Positions 20,158 to 31,079 of a stretch of 64,000 nt of DNA are shown one piece after another. The notes below the pieces were generated by a model. That model did no database searches. It had not been told where the DNA came from and saw nothing but the letters and a program-made list of their open reading frames with translations. Source of the DNA: Xanthostigma xanthostigma (lineage: Eukaryota; Arthropoda; Insecta; Raphidioptera; Raphidiidae). Numbering within the stretch: position 1 is the first letter of the stretch; each line of letters opens with the position of its first letter. The position numbers and the translations under genes are program-made. Location of the stretch: assembly GCA_963575645.1 (NCBI GenBank), contig OY754466.1:12936001-13000000 (forward strand), given 5' to 3'.

Positions 20158-21011
20158 ACACATTTCTTAAACGTCCATAATTTTATTGAACAAGGCCTAT
20201 GTCTCTTCTAAAAATACTGCCTACCGTAGACAATATAAATGTAATTTTATATTTTAAACTCCTACGAGGTACTGCGACCAATTAAAATGAAATTTAATGT
20301 CGACATTAAATTAAAATTTTGGCATGAAATGAGTTGGCAGCTTTGCTCAGTGAACTTCGAGTTCGCAACTGCTGAAGTTAGCCTATAGTCTACCTATAGT
20401 AATTCTAAAGGCATCTATATTATTAGGGCAAGTTTTATTTTTATAATTCATATAAATTCTCGATTGTTTTTATTGTACTAATAACAAAGAGATGCTGCAT
20501 AACGCTTGACTCTAATCCTTAAAATCCAAATATCCAGAGCATCAATAAAATCATCACAAATGAACTGAGTGTCTTTTTACGAGGCCTAGGAGTCAGGACC
20601 GTGCGAAAATCGGAATCTATTTATATTAATTTTCAACATGAAGTAGCGATGTAAACCATATATTTAATACCCTCTATAATACTAGCAAAGATCGGGAGAA
20701 AGACTTAAACACTATACGGTGCAGACATGTTTACGTCTGTCTCACTTATTATACTCTGAGTCTCATGCGCATGTCCGTGAATGGATGCGCGTCAGTTTGC
20801 ACATGGAACTAAGCTGTGAAAGGGAGGTGGCTTACTCTATTCCACTTACCAATTGCCCCACTACTGACGAGACACTTGCGCACAACGGGTCAAGTAAAAA
20901 GAAAGAGATAGAAACAGGCATTTGTCGTCTCACTTCATGGGTCAGGCTTCCACTTATACGGCCACTATCAATATAGAAGTCATTAAATATATGACGTAAA
21001 CAAATAAAAAT
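20158..21011. other. No gene recognised
   Basis: About 850 bp of mixed sequence with one 85-codon ORF (20719-20976) that has no recognisable motif. It could be host DNA. Confidence 0.4.
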
Positions 21012-21183
21012 ACTACCATTCGATTATCCTAACCGACCAATCACAACTCAAGAAACAAATATGTGATTGTTGATCCCGCCAATGTATTACTTCGTCTTGA
21101 AAATGCAAGAAGCAGACGTAGACAAATACATCCTACTACCGTTCGATTGTTCCGACCGACCAATCACAACTCAAGAAACAAAG
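21012..21183 (+). repeat. Direct repeat, 2 x about 48 bp
   Basis: The phrase GACCAATCACAACTCAAGAA, preceded by CTACCRTTCGATTRT, occurs at about 21012-21060 and 21135-21183, roughly 122 apart. The two copies differ at a few bases. Confidence 0.75.
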
Positions 21184-21823
21184 AGATACATCCTTATTAT
21201 ATGTACATGTACACCTCTTCTTAAAAATTAATCTAGGTTTATAGTTAGTCGTACAACAGACAGTTGTAGGGCTGAGATAAAAGTCATAGTTAAACTGAAG
21301 TTGTAGAAATCGATACATCCTTGATACGTCTGTCGTAATGTGGTGAACAACGCGAGGAACTTGAAATTCAAATGAAGTGCTTTTATGCGCGATCTCACAG
21401 CAAACTTCAGGCATGTCTTTGCGCACACACACACACACACACAACACCAGTAACTCCCTTGGTGATGGAGGTCAGACCGCCGCGCCATGTCGACGGAAGA
21501 ATATATTATGATTGTATGTAAATTTATCCTTAGAGGTTTTCAATACACATTTCTCTTTCAACTTTTTAACATCACTTATGATCATAAACTATCATATAAT
21601 ATTTCAACACTTTTACCTTGAACTAACGTTCGTTTGTATTCAATTTCCTGGTTTTCTACTGTGAAATAGCATAAGTACCGGCAGAGAGAATCGGAAGGAT
21701 TACTGCTATATGCCTATTCAGTTTCATTCCGAATTTAGGATCCATAATAATAATTTCCGTTGCGGTTATTACGTAAGGGCTATGTAAATATATAAGTAGT
21801 TACATTTAAATTTAAAAAAAAAA
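21184..21823. other. No gene recognised; (CA)n tract
   Basis: A CA microsatellite lies at about 21422-21442. ORFs at 21136-21447 and 21228-21488 owe their VCVCVC stretch to it. No gene supported. Confidence 0.5.
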
Positions 21824-22420
21824 TTGGTTGTCTGTAAAGTCGGTTTACGGACGATAGTTTTACGTGATAACGTATTCCGTAATACATAACCTAAATTTAT
21901 ATAATAATTATAATAATTCGAATCTATGATATTGCATCTTTCGCTTCAAATTTAGGTTAATTTTATTTATTTAAATTACTCACCACCTATAATATAATTG
22001 TTTTTTTTAACTTTCTTTCTTTCGTATTTATTTTAAGTCTCAAAGATTAGCTGTCATAATATTTATAAAACAATTGTTTCACTGTTTATAATATAAAATT
22101 CCAAAACCTACTTACAATATTTAAGTATTTTCATGCGTCAAAAAATTGATTTTTGTAATGATAAAATTTGTAAGAAAACGATTTTTTCGAGAGATGAGAC
22201 CTAGCTAAAACGATTTTTTGCCCCCCAAAATCCCTTTTCAGTAAATTTCATCCAAATCGTTAGGGCCGTTTTCGAGAAAAGCACGCACAGGGTCAGGCGG
22301 AACGTTACGCGTTACGAACGTTACGTTAGGAACGTTACACTTTTTCGTGCATGCAGCCGGTGTTTTATCAATTTATAAGATTGGTGATTCATCAATTTAT
22401 AAGACGTTATCACGTCAAAA
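21824..22420 (+). mobile_element. Repeat family D, long copy
   Basis: It opens TTGGTTGTCTGTAAAGTCGG, continues TTTTACGTGATAACGT and ATTCCGTAATACATAACCTA, and ends AGACGTTATCACGTCAAAA. The terminal motif GGTGTTTTATCAATTTATAA is partly duplicated just before the end (22361-22400). The interior shares GCCGTTTTCGAGAAAAGCAC with many insect repeats. No coding region. Confidence 0.8.
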
Positions 22421-23210
22421 GGTAGGTATATCCAATTGTATATATCCACATTATATAGAGCATATGCACATATACAAGAGAATATCACTTGGGGGGGGGT
22501 GGCACTATCTCTTGGTATCTCCCCGGAGTTAGAGCGAGTGGGAGAGGGGTCGCAAAGGGTTCGAAGTAGTTCCTGTAAATATAGTGCACAGTGTTTTGCG
22601 AGAACTTGACCGGAACTCTCAGTGCGCTATGATAAGAAAGATTTGTTGCTTTATTTATTTCGTTTCGAAACTAAAATATACTCGGGCGAAGCCAGACCAG
22701 AAAACAAGTTTGTATTTTTATATGGCTTTATTACGAAACTAGCAAAACGAACATGTTTAAGCTTTTTGTATACAGCTAATAAAATGTTATGCGATAATTA
22801 TTATTTGCGTTAAAATTTACCTCACAGGAACAAAACAAGTCGCACGACGACGTGCGATTGTTTTTCTACGTTCGTTTGTTTACTTTGCTGTTATATCGTT
22901 TGAGTTGTAACACATTTGTATGAAATAAACAACTCGGAAACAAATGTGTCTGACATATTTTGTACCTATACAGTATTGTTCAGTGTTCCGTATGATTGCC
23001 TATAAAATACGTGCAGTCTTGTTAAAATAGAATATATCCTTTGTTTAAACAGTATTAACAGTAAAAATATTAGTAAAAAAAATTTTCATAAATAATTAAA
23101 TAAGCGTTAATTGAAATGGACTGAAAAGAACAAAATCATTATTATTAATTTAGATACATTATAATTATAAAAGCGGTGGCTGTAACCTCTATGATTGTTT
23201 ATTAATTAGG
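22421..23210. other. No gene recognised
   Basis: Contains a G-run at 22491-22500 and a small palindrome CGCACGACGACGTGCG at about 22841. ORFs of 61-63 codons (22347-22532, 22622-22813) carry no motif. Confidence 0.45.
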
Positions 23211-23280
23211 GATCTACCGATACGATTTTTTCCACCGATACCGATATTTCCATAGTCTGTATCGGTATCGGTAAATATAA
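23211..23280 (+). mobile_element. Possible transposon end (CCGATACCGATA repeats)
   Basis: GGGATCTACCGATACGATTT followed by CACCGATACCGATATTTCC and TATCGGTATCGGTA is a short inverted cluster like those at the ends of some hAT-type elements. No second end was found. Confidence 0.4.
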
Positions 23281-23289
23281 TCTGCCATA

Positions 23290-24090
23290 GAAAATATGTA
23301 TTTTAAACTCAAAGCTTTATTTTACGCTTTTTAATGCCCTTTTTGAAGAAGACTCAATTTTTTTAAAAAGTTTATTTTTAATTTTTTGTGCTTTGCAATA
23401 TGTAATTCGCACGTTATGAACTTATTATCACCGCCTTCTTCCCGAATATTTTAATACTAAACTAGAAAAAACTGCTGAACCGATTTAAGTTAAATTTATG
23501 TGTGACCACCTTGAAGGTATGCCCTATTAAACGAAAAAAAAATATAAGTATATAAGACAATTTTCTTATGTGATCTCTGAAATGGGGACTTTAAATATTC
23601 CTGTTTAATCAAAAAAACCGGTGACATTTTATTCATAATATTATACTTAGCATATATAGCAGTTACAACCATCTTCGCGCGTATAAACAATTTATTCGTG
23701 AGACAGTTATAATAATATTTTATTTTGTTGTTTGTCTTTCAAAATTTTTGTTATTAGAGCATGATTAAAATTAATTGATTATTTAATTCTAAAAACGATT
23801 GAATCGTTTATCATCGGGAATACATATTATGTGCCCAAAATTTCAAACCGATCGGATTTGTGGCGTTAACAATGACGTCACATAGGTTATCGTATTCCAG
23901 TCGTATATTTGATACACATGTCAAGAGGCTGACGACTGACAAAATAAATAAATAATAAAACTTGTAAAATAACGCGTTTCTTCTACATGCAGAATTTTTA
24001 TAGACCTAAAGTGTCCATGGGCGCATAGCTTAAAAACCAATAGCTACAGACATGTTCAGCGAGATTTTAGATATAGAGATATAGAGATTG
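23290..24090 (+). repeat. Array module X, fragment (left of the array)
   Basis: From ACTCAAAGCTTTATTTTACG it parallels 31090-31660, then from TTGTTTGTCTTTCAAAATTT it parallels 33480-33930, then CCATGGGCGCATAGCTTAAA parallels 34535-34640. The segments appear in the same order as in the module copies but with the middle deleted. It is a truncated outer copy of the 23-46 kb array. Confidence 0.7.
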
Positions 24091-24230
24091 AATTCACAAT
24101 CTTAAAAAATCTTAAAGACAATAAAAATAGTTTTTTTTGTGAAATATAAAAAACATGTAGTAACTCTAAAAAAATATTTATTGTAGCTTAATAGTACGTA
24201 TTATATTATTATGGAACATACAATATTACA

Positions 24231-24689
24231 ATATTAGCGTCGGGTCGGATGGCAAGATCTAGAGATCATCCCAAAAAATGCCGACTTGTCACATTATTCT
24301 AAACAATTTTTGGAAAAACAAATTATAAATAAATGATAGATATACAGGCTGTGTCTTAAATACCGGGGCGCTGTAAATGACGGTGCGCGCGCACAAACGT
24401 CAAACGTGTCTGTTGTCTGAACAGAATGACGTCATGTTGGTTTGTTGGCGTTAGTTCATGTGGCCTACCTGACATGTTTTTTCTCCGTCATTTACAGCGC
24501 CATCTAATCAGAATTCTAAAAAAATATGTCAAACAAAAGTATCTTATTTTTCAACGTAGAATACAAATCTGTAATAAAAATTGGGGGTACCCATTTAAAA
24601 TTCCAAAGTTACCCCCGCCACCAGGAAGGGGGGGGGGGCAAAGGGTCAAGTTTAGTGTCGTTGAATAGATTTTTTTTTTAAATGTATTT
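24231..24689 (-). repeat. Array module F (flank 3' of the bZIP ORF), copy 1
   Basis: Contains GCGTCGGGTCGGATGGCAAG, TGACGTCATGTTGGTTTG and the C- and G-rich block around GTTACCCCCGCCACCAGG with a 12-base G run (24629-24640). The same blocks follow the bZIP ORF in copy 3 (45300-45740) and in part in copy 2 (38800-39130). The left end resembles the 5' end of family R. Confidence 0.75.
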
Positions 24690-25071
24690 TTAAAAACTTT
24701 GAAATTTTCTTTGCCTTGAGCGTTGATAAGCTTCGATATTTCTCTTTCTTTTTAGCGCATAAATATTTGAGTCGGACGCGCTGCTATTTTCATTTTCTTC
24801 TTTTTCGTCTGTGCCATTATTTGCGATTCCTTCTCCTCTTGCAGGCGCCATTTTTGTCTCCTTTGTCCGTGGAATCATTTCCACCTATTTTTCTTTTATA
24901 CGCGACACTGCTATCGCTTTTTCTTCTTCCAGAAGTGCCAACCTTTTTTGCTGGTCTTCTTTGGCTTGTGCCACTTCTCCTTCCGTATGCGCCATTTTTG
25001 GTTCTTTCACTTGTGCCGCTATTTCCACTTGGTAACGTTCCTTTGTTGTCGGGTTTTTTGGCTCGTACCAC
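24690..25071 (-). pseudogene. Broken copy of the repeat-borne bZIP gene
   Basis: Reading leftward from 25071 in one frame gives segments matching the middle of the intact copies: SGTSERTKNGA, one 48-codon repeat containing RRKSDSSVAYKRK, then KNGACKRR. The frame then shifts, and from 24884 another frame continues with SASDSNIYALKRKR and a basic region NIEAYQRSRQRK. It stops just after that (KFQSF), so the leucine zipper is missing and the invariant C of the intact copies is Y. There is a single 48-codon repeat here, against two in the intact copies. Clearly a frameshifted and truncated relative of 26876-27637. Confidence 0.85.
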
Positions 25072-25086
25072 TATTATTATAATAAT

Positions 25087-25314
25087 TTACGTCATATTTA
25101 TGTCATATCTACCACTTTTCATTAATTTGCTGGTGTAAATGTCGTCACTTCTTCTCCTCCATTTTTGTCTCTTAACTGTGGAACCGTTCTCACCTACTTT
25201 TCTTTTGCACGCGGCACTGCTATCGCTTTTTCTTCTTTCAGAAGTGCCAACCGTTTTAGTGTCGCTGAATAGATTTTTTAAAAATACTGGACACGTGTTT
25301 TTGTTTGAGTTCAA
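25087..25314 (-). pseudogene. Second bZIP-gene fragment fused to flank sequence
   Basis: A minus-strand ORF carries VGTSERRKSDSSAACKRK and ENGSTVKRQKW, matching part of the 48-codon repeat of the intact copies. Upstream it is fused to the flank phrase GTGTCGCTGAATAG, which also bounds the neighbouring fragment at 24655, so the two pseudogene pieces sit between duplicated flank sequence. No zipper and no start region. Confidence 0.75.
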
Positions 25315-25668
25315 AATAATTGCCCGCCCCGATATTTATGACACACCTGTATATTATTACAGTGCACCCAGCTAATTGTGACATGGTTTTATTTCATTTT
25401 GAAAAATCCCACATTATTTTCTATTTAAATGATATTATCGTTACTTTTAACTGAAACAGTATAATTATCATTCTCGCTTCGTAAGAAAAATGCATTTTTT
25501 GAGTATCTAGTGTCACAATTAAAGTTCAAAACGTTTAATTGCGACACCCATGGGAGATAAATGTGACACCAAACTTAAAACTGCATTTAATACTCTAGCA
25601 AATGTTACTATCTATTGTGACACATTTGAGGGGTATATATAACAATTTTAAACCAAACTTTCGTTATA

Positions 25669-26149
25669 CAGTGTAACCTCTTTATAACGTCCTTCGTTAT
25701 AACGAAAAACTCCCTATAACGTAGACATTTTTACAGTTTGGTTGGTTTACCTTAAAACCCATACATTAATACCCTCTTTATAGCGCAACAGCCATTCTCT
25801 ATTACGAAGAAATAATATGTTCATATTTAGACGTCAGAAAATATTTACAGGCGTAAAGAGGACGATTCTGAAGCATCACCCAACATGCACTTGATGCCGC
25901 CAAACTTATCGAAAAACTATTGTTTAATGAAGATGATTCCACCACATCCCAAAAATATGCATAAGATACTAACATACAAAACTTTATTGGCATAGCAAAA
26001 AACGTGAGGCAAAGTTAACAGACTATATGTGTTTGGAATAAATTAATTAGGTGAAATTTGGTTATTTTTTTTCTCCATATAACGAAAACTCTTCATAACG
26101 AAAAAAAAATGATAGGTCCCTTGAGATTCGTTATAAAGAGGTTACACTG
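25669..26149 (+). mobile_element. Pogo/Tigger-like element with transposase 3' remnant
   Basis: The ends CAGTGTAACCTCTTTATAAC and GTTATAAAGAGGTTACACTG are inverted and flanked by TA. The interior on the plus strand reads RKEDDSEASP... then, after a frameshift, AAKLIEKLLFNEDDSTTS, a composition like the C-terminal tail of Tigger-type DDE transposases (inferred). Length is 481 bp. A second, inverted copy with an insertion lies at 62178-63130. The 63-codon minus-strand ORF is a by-product. Confidence 0.85.
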
Positions 26150-26288
26150 TATATAAGTGAAATTTTAAGGACAATATTAAAATTAATATAATATTCCTTG
26201 GGCGGACAAATTCAACTTTAGTAAGCAATATTCTAACGCTAAATATGCAATAATTACAGCATGTAACAAAAATAAAAAACTAATATTT

Positions 26289-26536
26289 GAAGGGTACACG
26301 GGAAGAAGGCGATTTGTCAAAAAATGTAAATTGTGCAGGAGAGCATTTTAAAGGGTTTAAGATCGTGCCATTTACTTGCTGATGCATTTCTGTCAACGCT
26401 TATAACTTTTGACCTAGCGTATTCTTGTCTAAAATGAATACACCAACAGAAAGGTACGACTTTTGGCTACAAGATGGCATAAAAAAATTAATTTCGAATT
26501 TTTACTAACAAATCGCCTTCTTCCCGTGTACCCTTC
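26289..26536. mobile_element. MITE, 248 bp, perfect 29-bp TIRs
   Basis: The ends GAAGGGTACACGGGAAGAAG and CTTCTTCCCGTGTACCCTTC are perfect inverted repeats extending through GCGATTTGT / ACAAATCGC. The flanks ATTT / ATTT may be a short target duplication. It is nested inside the 1.5-kb pogo-like element. No coding capacity and the family is unknown. Confidence 0.9.
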
Positions 26537-26875
26537 ATTTGATTTCAATTAACGATCAGGCCGTCAAATTTAAATTAATAAACAAACCGACTTTTTTTGT
26601 CCTCTAGGGGATCAGGACTCGAAAAAAAATATAATCCAGCGATACTTCATCCACCTATTCATTATAAATTTATTTGTGCCGCTTTTCCCTCTAAAGTAAA
26701 GCTATAACCAACAGGTCTACTCGCTAGCAGTGAATTTTGTCTTTTTACCCATTTTTTAGCCCTAGAATAGTTTGACACTTGTGGATAGTGCGAGAAGGTA
26801 TATTTTGGGCATGTGTCACAATTAAACGTATGTCGCAATTAGCTGGATGCACTGTATATCAGAAAAAAATAATAA

Positions 26876-27637
26876 TCAAAAATACTTTACTTTTAATTTT
26901 TCACTTTGGGGCATAACATTCGAATTTAGTTCAGACAATTCTTGAACCATTTTAAGAAGTTCCGATCTTAGTTTCCCTATTTCCTCGGCTAAATCATTTT
27001 CTCTTTGAATTTTTCTTTGCCTTGAGCGTTGACATGCTTCGTTATTTCTCTTTCTTTTTAACGCATAATTATTTGAGTCGGACGAGCTGCTATTTTCATC
27101 GCCTTCTTTTTCGTTTGTGTCATTATTTGCGATTACTTCACTTCTTCTCCTCTTGCAGGCGCCATTTTTGTCTCTTTTATCCGTGGAATCGATTTCACTT
27201 ACTTTTCTTTTATACGCGGCACTGCTATCGCTTTTCCTTCTTTCAGAAGTGTCAACCTTTTTTGCTGGTTCTCTTTGCCATGTGCCACTTCTCCTCTTGC
27301 AGGCGCCATTTTTGTCTCTTTTATCCGTGGAATCATTTCCACCTGTTTTTCTTTTATACGCGACACTGCTATCGCTTTTCCTTCTTTCAGAAATGCCAAC
27401 ATTTTCTGCTGGTTTTCTTTGCCTTGTGCCACTTCTCCTCTTGCATGCGCCATTTCTGGTTCTTTCACTTGTACCGCTATTTTCACTTGGTAACGTTCCA
27501 CATGGGTCGCGTTCTTGAATTTCTTGTCGAAATTGCGCTTCTAAACTGCGCCGGGTCCTCATACCGTTATTTGAATTCCTCGCCGGTGGGACCCAGTTTT
27601 TTGAAACTAATCCAACTGCCTCAAAAATTAAAAGCAT
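26876..27637 (-). CDS. Repeat-borne bZIP protein, copy 1 (253 aa)
   Basis: The product ends in a canonical bZIP domain: basic region NNEACQRSRQRK with invariant N198 and R206, then L216, L223, M233-type and L237 heptads (R-x9-L-x6-L-x6-M-x6-L). This domain binds DNA as a dimer in known bZIP factors; the paired asparagines recall C/EBP- and PAR-like basic regions. Residues about 60-155 hold two 48-codon repeats (core SERRKSDSSVAYKRK, rich in K/R). The N-terminal part starts MLLIFEAVGLVSKNW. The frame stays open upstream of ATG to a splice-acceptor-like CTTCTACTTACAG ending at 27659, so this is probably a last exon. It differs from copies 2 and 3 by a longer C-terminus (KLKVKYF). It could be a transposon-encoded protein or a host gene captured by the repeat. 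Confidence 0.75.
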   Translation of the reverse strand: MLLIFEAVGLVSKNWVPPARNSNNGMRTRRSLEAQFRQEIQERDPCGTLPSENSGTSERTRNGACKRRSGTRQRKPAENVGISERRKSDSSVAYKRKTGGNDSTDKRDKNGACKRRSGTWQREPAKKVDTSERRKSDSSAAYKRKVSEIDSTDKRDKNGACKRRRSEVIANNDTNEKEGDENSSSSDSNNYALKRKRNNEACQRSRQRKIQRENDLAEEIGKLRSELLKMVQELSELNSNVMPQSEKLKVKYF

Positions 27638-27774
27638 CTCAGTATTCTGTTCAACGGCCTGTAAGTAGAAGTAAATGATTAATGTTTATGGCATTTTTGT
27701 AGTAAACATAATCTTGTTTGTCGTATGGGAAAATTTAGCAATTTTATGTAACAGTAAAAATTTCACTTTTGTAT

Positions 27775-28270
27775 TCGCCATGAGAACTGATTCTAGTGCT
27801 CCCTGGTGGCAGAAAATAAAAGCTGTATATGCTTTAATCAATTTCAAAACAAACTACACTTAATTTATTTATAACGGATAATAAATTCGAAATAAATATT
27901 ACTAATATTATTAAGTATTTGGGTAATTCTAAAAGACATCTAGTAGAAGGAGAACAGATGTTTAAAGCGAATCACATTATTTTCATTTTTTTTTCCATTA
28001 AATAAAAGTTTTTTTGCCATATTCCATAATGATGAAAATTTGTTTACTAACGCTATGAAATCCTCTACCCTTTTTTAAGTTTATTTGTAGTAATGATATA
28101 AATGCATTAGAAAATATCCCATGCACAGATCCCAGACAAGAATACATTCTTATTCTTTAGTTCATTCATTACAAGTAACTGTCAGATGAAATATATAAAT
28201 CTGATTAAATCATATACAGCTTTTATTTTCTGCCACCAGAGAGCACTAGAATCAGTTTCCATGGCGAATA
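27775..28270. mobile_element. TIR element with ~66-bp arms upstream of bZIP copy 1
   Basis: The left arm CCATGAGAACTGATTCTAGT, GCTCCCTGGTGGCAG and AAAATAAAAGCTGTATATG is repeated inverted on the right as CATATACAGCTTTTATTTT, CTGCCACCAGAGAGC and ACTAGAATCAGTTTCCATGG. The enclosed segment contains the SWIM-type ORF fragment at 27874-28005. The same structure is present upstream of copies 2 (about 37430-37910) and 3 (about 44075-44345). Confidence 0.75.
27874..28005 (+). pseudogene. ORF fragment related to the ORF at 46417
   Basis: It reads (T)DNKFEINITNIIKYLGNSK then VEGEQMFKANHII and stops in a T-rich run. It matches MDNKQFKINITDIMTYFGNS / VEGEQVYRANHII at 46417-46608 at most positions, with the initiator ATG changed to ACG. 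It runs in the opposite direction to the bZIP ORF. Protein-level conservation with many silent changes suggests a former coding exon. I suspect the family of insect proteins with SWIM zinc fingers and YqaJ-type nuclease domains, but the diagnostic residues are not present here, so that is a guess. Confidence 0.45.
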
Positions 28271-29499
28271 AATGCACGAAATTGGCATCATGAACGAGCA
28301 TTCACAAACATTAATATTTTTTAATTGGGACAGAAACAAAATCTAAGATGGCGGTCAACAATTTAATTTTAAGTGTTTTGAAACATGTTGATTTGATGGT
28401 TTATCTGTTTATAGAAGTACTTTCAGATGCTAATTATGAAATCAAAAATTAGATTTTCCAATCAGTAATAAAACCGGGATTTTATTTAGAGAATATTGTA
28501 GCATTATTATCGGATAAGATTGATTTTTGGTTTATACACGTGTTATTTTGAAGGCGAAATTAGATATAACTGAAAAAGGTGGAAACATTTTATGTAAAGA
28601 ATCAAATGACACCCATGCTTGATACAAATTAAATTACATTTCTTTAACACGCAGTTTATAAAATAATTCTCTTCAAAGTATTACAAGTAAATAAGAAAAA
28701 TCGCAGGATTGAGATCCATTAGTGTCCACAATCGTGCGATTTTTCCTATAAATTATTATCTCGATGGACACGACATCTAATATATTATATGTAAGTTTCA
28801 ACACTTTCCGCCATACCCGCATGGAAGTTAAAAACACAAAACGTTTTTTACTTTTCAGTAATATATAGGTAATATAACATACCTAAACAAATTAAATTTT
28901 TATCTAAAAATTGCTCCCTAAACTCTATTTGTTAAACGGAAAATTAATCAGATCTGACAATAACAACATTTGAATTTTTGGTTGCCATATTGCTAAATGT
29001 TTAGTTGAACAGCTGAATATCAATCATTACGGGTGATACACGCGGTGCAATCATTTACGTTACATATGAATGAAATATTTGAAATCTTTATATACAAAAA
29101 TAAAATTTGTGTAGATTCAAAGACTTACCTCCATAATAATATCAGATGATTCACTAAAGAGAAAATAAATAAAATTGAAATCTTCACAGTATCCAAATGG
29201 AGCTACCTACTCGTCAACTTCGAGACATGTACTGAGTAACTGCTTCAGGATCTGACTTATATAAGCACATATTATTGATACATAGCCAGGGCCCATAGAC
29301 ATAGAAAATTGTAAAAGAAAAAAAACGAAATTTTCTGACAACACACTGTAGGTATGTTAATGTAGGTAAACTTTGAATGTTTACGCCAGATAAATAGAAA
29401 AGACATTATTGTTGAGGAATGAGGACAGAAGTGATTGATAATAGATTTTTGTGCTCAGTGTTCAATCACACATTATAAACCACAAAATAATTATTCAAT
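28271..29499 (-). repeat. Array module Y, copy 1 (inverted)
   Basis: It matches 36200-37560 and 42830-44170 in inverted orientation: GAATACATTCTTATTCTTTA-type sequence, then TTTGTTTCTGTCCCAATT, then ACTGAGTAACTGCTTCAGGA and TCAATCACTTCTG-like blocks. It contains the small hairpin at 28691-28746. No ORF. Confidence 0.8.
28691..28746. mobile_element. Small hairpin (AAGAAAAATCGCAGGATTG), decayed copy
   Basis: AAGAAAAATCGCAGGATTGA and TGTCCACAATCGTGCGATTT are imperfect inverted partners. Better copies are at 36929-37003 and 43560-43631. Confidence 0.7.
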
Positions 29500-29501
29500 T
29501 A

Positions 29502-29851
29502 CAGTAAAACCTCGTTAAGTTAAAGTTCAAAGGAAACGTTGAAAATTTTAAGTTATCTAATTTTTTACCATCAAGAGGTGAAGTTAGAGATGTTTTGGAA
29601 GTTTAATTTTTAACTTAACGAGTTTCAACTGCTAATTGCTAATAAATTTTGTATCTATTTATTTATTCAATTAAATTCAATTACATATTCATTAAAATTA
29701 AACGAAAAAGTCAGTAATTTTTTCCACGGTGTCTCACTGATAATACTTTAAGTTAAGAAGGTCACCAAAATATTATTTTACGTTATCGAGGGCTAACGCT
29801 CAAAATATTTGTTTAAGTTACCGAGGTTTTTAGCTTATCGGGGTTCTGCTG
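29502..29851. mobile_element. Pogo-like MITE nested in module Y
   Basis: The ends CAGTAAAACCTCGTTAAGTT and TAGCTTATCGGGGTTCTGCTG are inverted and start CAG, with TA on the left flank. TTACCGAGG and CTTAACGAG blocks recur inside. Counterparts are at about 35850-36180 and 42540-42790, so it inserted before the module was duplicated. Confidence 0.7.
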
Positions 29852-31079
29852 TGCTATACTTATTTATTATGCAATATCAATCTGCGGGGCTAAAGCAAAA
29901 CCGCTTATTTCGAGTTTATGATAAAATAAAACTAATGTAACGATTTATTCATCCAGTTCGCTGAATAAATACAGTTCTCTATTTTTCGCTTCCTATCACA
30001 ACAAACTTCACAGACGCTTAATCGGTCGAAATTCATTCACCGACGTACAGGTTTTAAACAGCGGTGAATTGGATTCGAAGGAATGATTAGATATTTCATA
30101 AATTTATTAATATACAAGTTTTTTAATGTAAAAATTCCAGCTAATTGGGCGACGAGACCATTCCAACTTCAAAATGTTGACTTTTGATATAGTATAATGA
30201 AGAAAATAAAATTTCTGACATCGCGTGAGGTGACGCGGGTAATGACTAGTATTCAATATATTTGCTCTTCGTTGCCATGGTTACCTACATAATATGTTCC
30301 ACGTCATGTAAAAGTTAATCACAGCACACTTAACTATAGTTTATGTCTGACAGATCTTCAAAACAAAAGAACGGTCGATATTTTTTTCAAAATATTTACC
30401 AAACTACTTATAAAGTTTAGAAAAAAAAATTTTACAAAACTTTCTTGACAAAATAAATAGAATAATATGCCGTTATGAATAGCTTACCATTATTATATTA
30501 AAAAAACAGCGTTATAGCATATATCTCTTCTGCGAATACGCCAAATTTCCCCAAAAATAATAAGGGTCTTCATGTTTCCATACCAAACATCCTCCCAAAA
30601 TTTGGTTTCAATCCGTTTGACCTGTGTCGTGCTCACAGACAAACCGACGCACAGAGTGTTTCCAAAAATATGTTTTTTGGATTCGGGGGACCTTAAAACG
30701 AAAAGATATTGTAAAATTTTGAAAAGTGATCTTTGACCTAAACCAGTACCATTCCCTATTTGTGGGTTGGAATGGTAAAAAAATAACCGACTAAAAAAAT
30801 AAACATTTTTATTGTCTTACAGTTTTATTACGGCCGCTATCTTAGGAAAACCAAGACTTATATCTACATTTAAAGCTGAAAGTCATATAACTGCCTTGCT
30901 AACTCATATTCAATAGAAATAGAACAGTTAACACATTTCTTAGCACTGAGTAGAAGTTAAGAAGTGGATTTCGATCTGTGCTTCTACGAGTATGGTAAAG
31001 GCGCAGATCGACACCCGTTTCTTCCACCACAATCGCGATTATGGCAGAAACTATATACAAGACATGTTTTTACCATTAT
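29852..31079 (-). repeat. Array segment between Y and X, including a family S copy
   Basis: About 30050-30250 matches 35530-35680 inverted and 63765-63880 direct (CCAGCTAATTGGGCGACGAG). About 30455-30775 is family S, from CCGTTATGAATAGCTTACC to CTATTTGTGGGTTGGAATGG. About 30840-31070 matches 46065-46300 (GTTAAGAAGTGGATTTC, CGTTTCTTCCACCAC). This segment is missing from the copy at 42.5 kb. Confidence 0.7.

Larger units (their letters stand above)
25360..26854. mobile_element. Pogo-like element, 1.5 kb, inserted 3' of bZIP copy 1
   Basis: The ends CAGTGCACCCAGCTAATTGT and GCAATTAGCTGGATGCACTG are inverted, flanked by TA on both sides (25358-25359 and 26855-26856). The word TGTGACAC/GTGTCACA recurs near both ends. 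It splits sequence that is continuous in bZIP copies 2 and 3: ACACACCTGTATATTATTA on the left joins TATCAGAAAAAAATAATAAT on the right. No transposase ORF is visible. Two smaller elements are nested in it (25669-26149 and 26289-26536). Confidence 0.85.

Noticed and set aside
24716..25138. 140-codon plus-strand ORF
   Set aside because: Complement of the broken bZIP pseudogene; hydrophobic leucine/serine-rich composition follows from the antisense of K/R/E codons.
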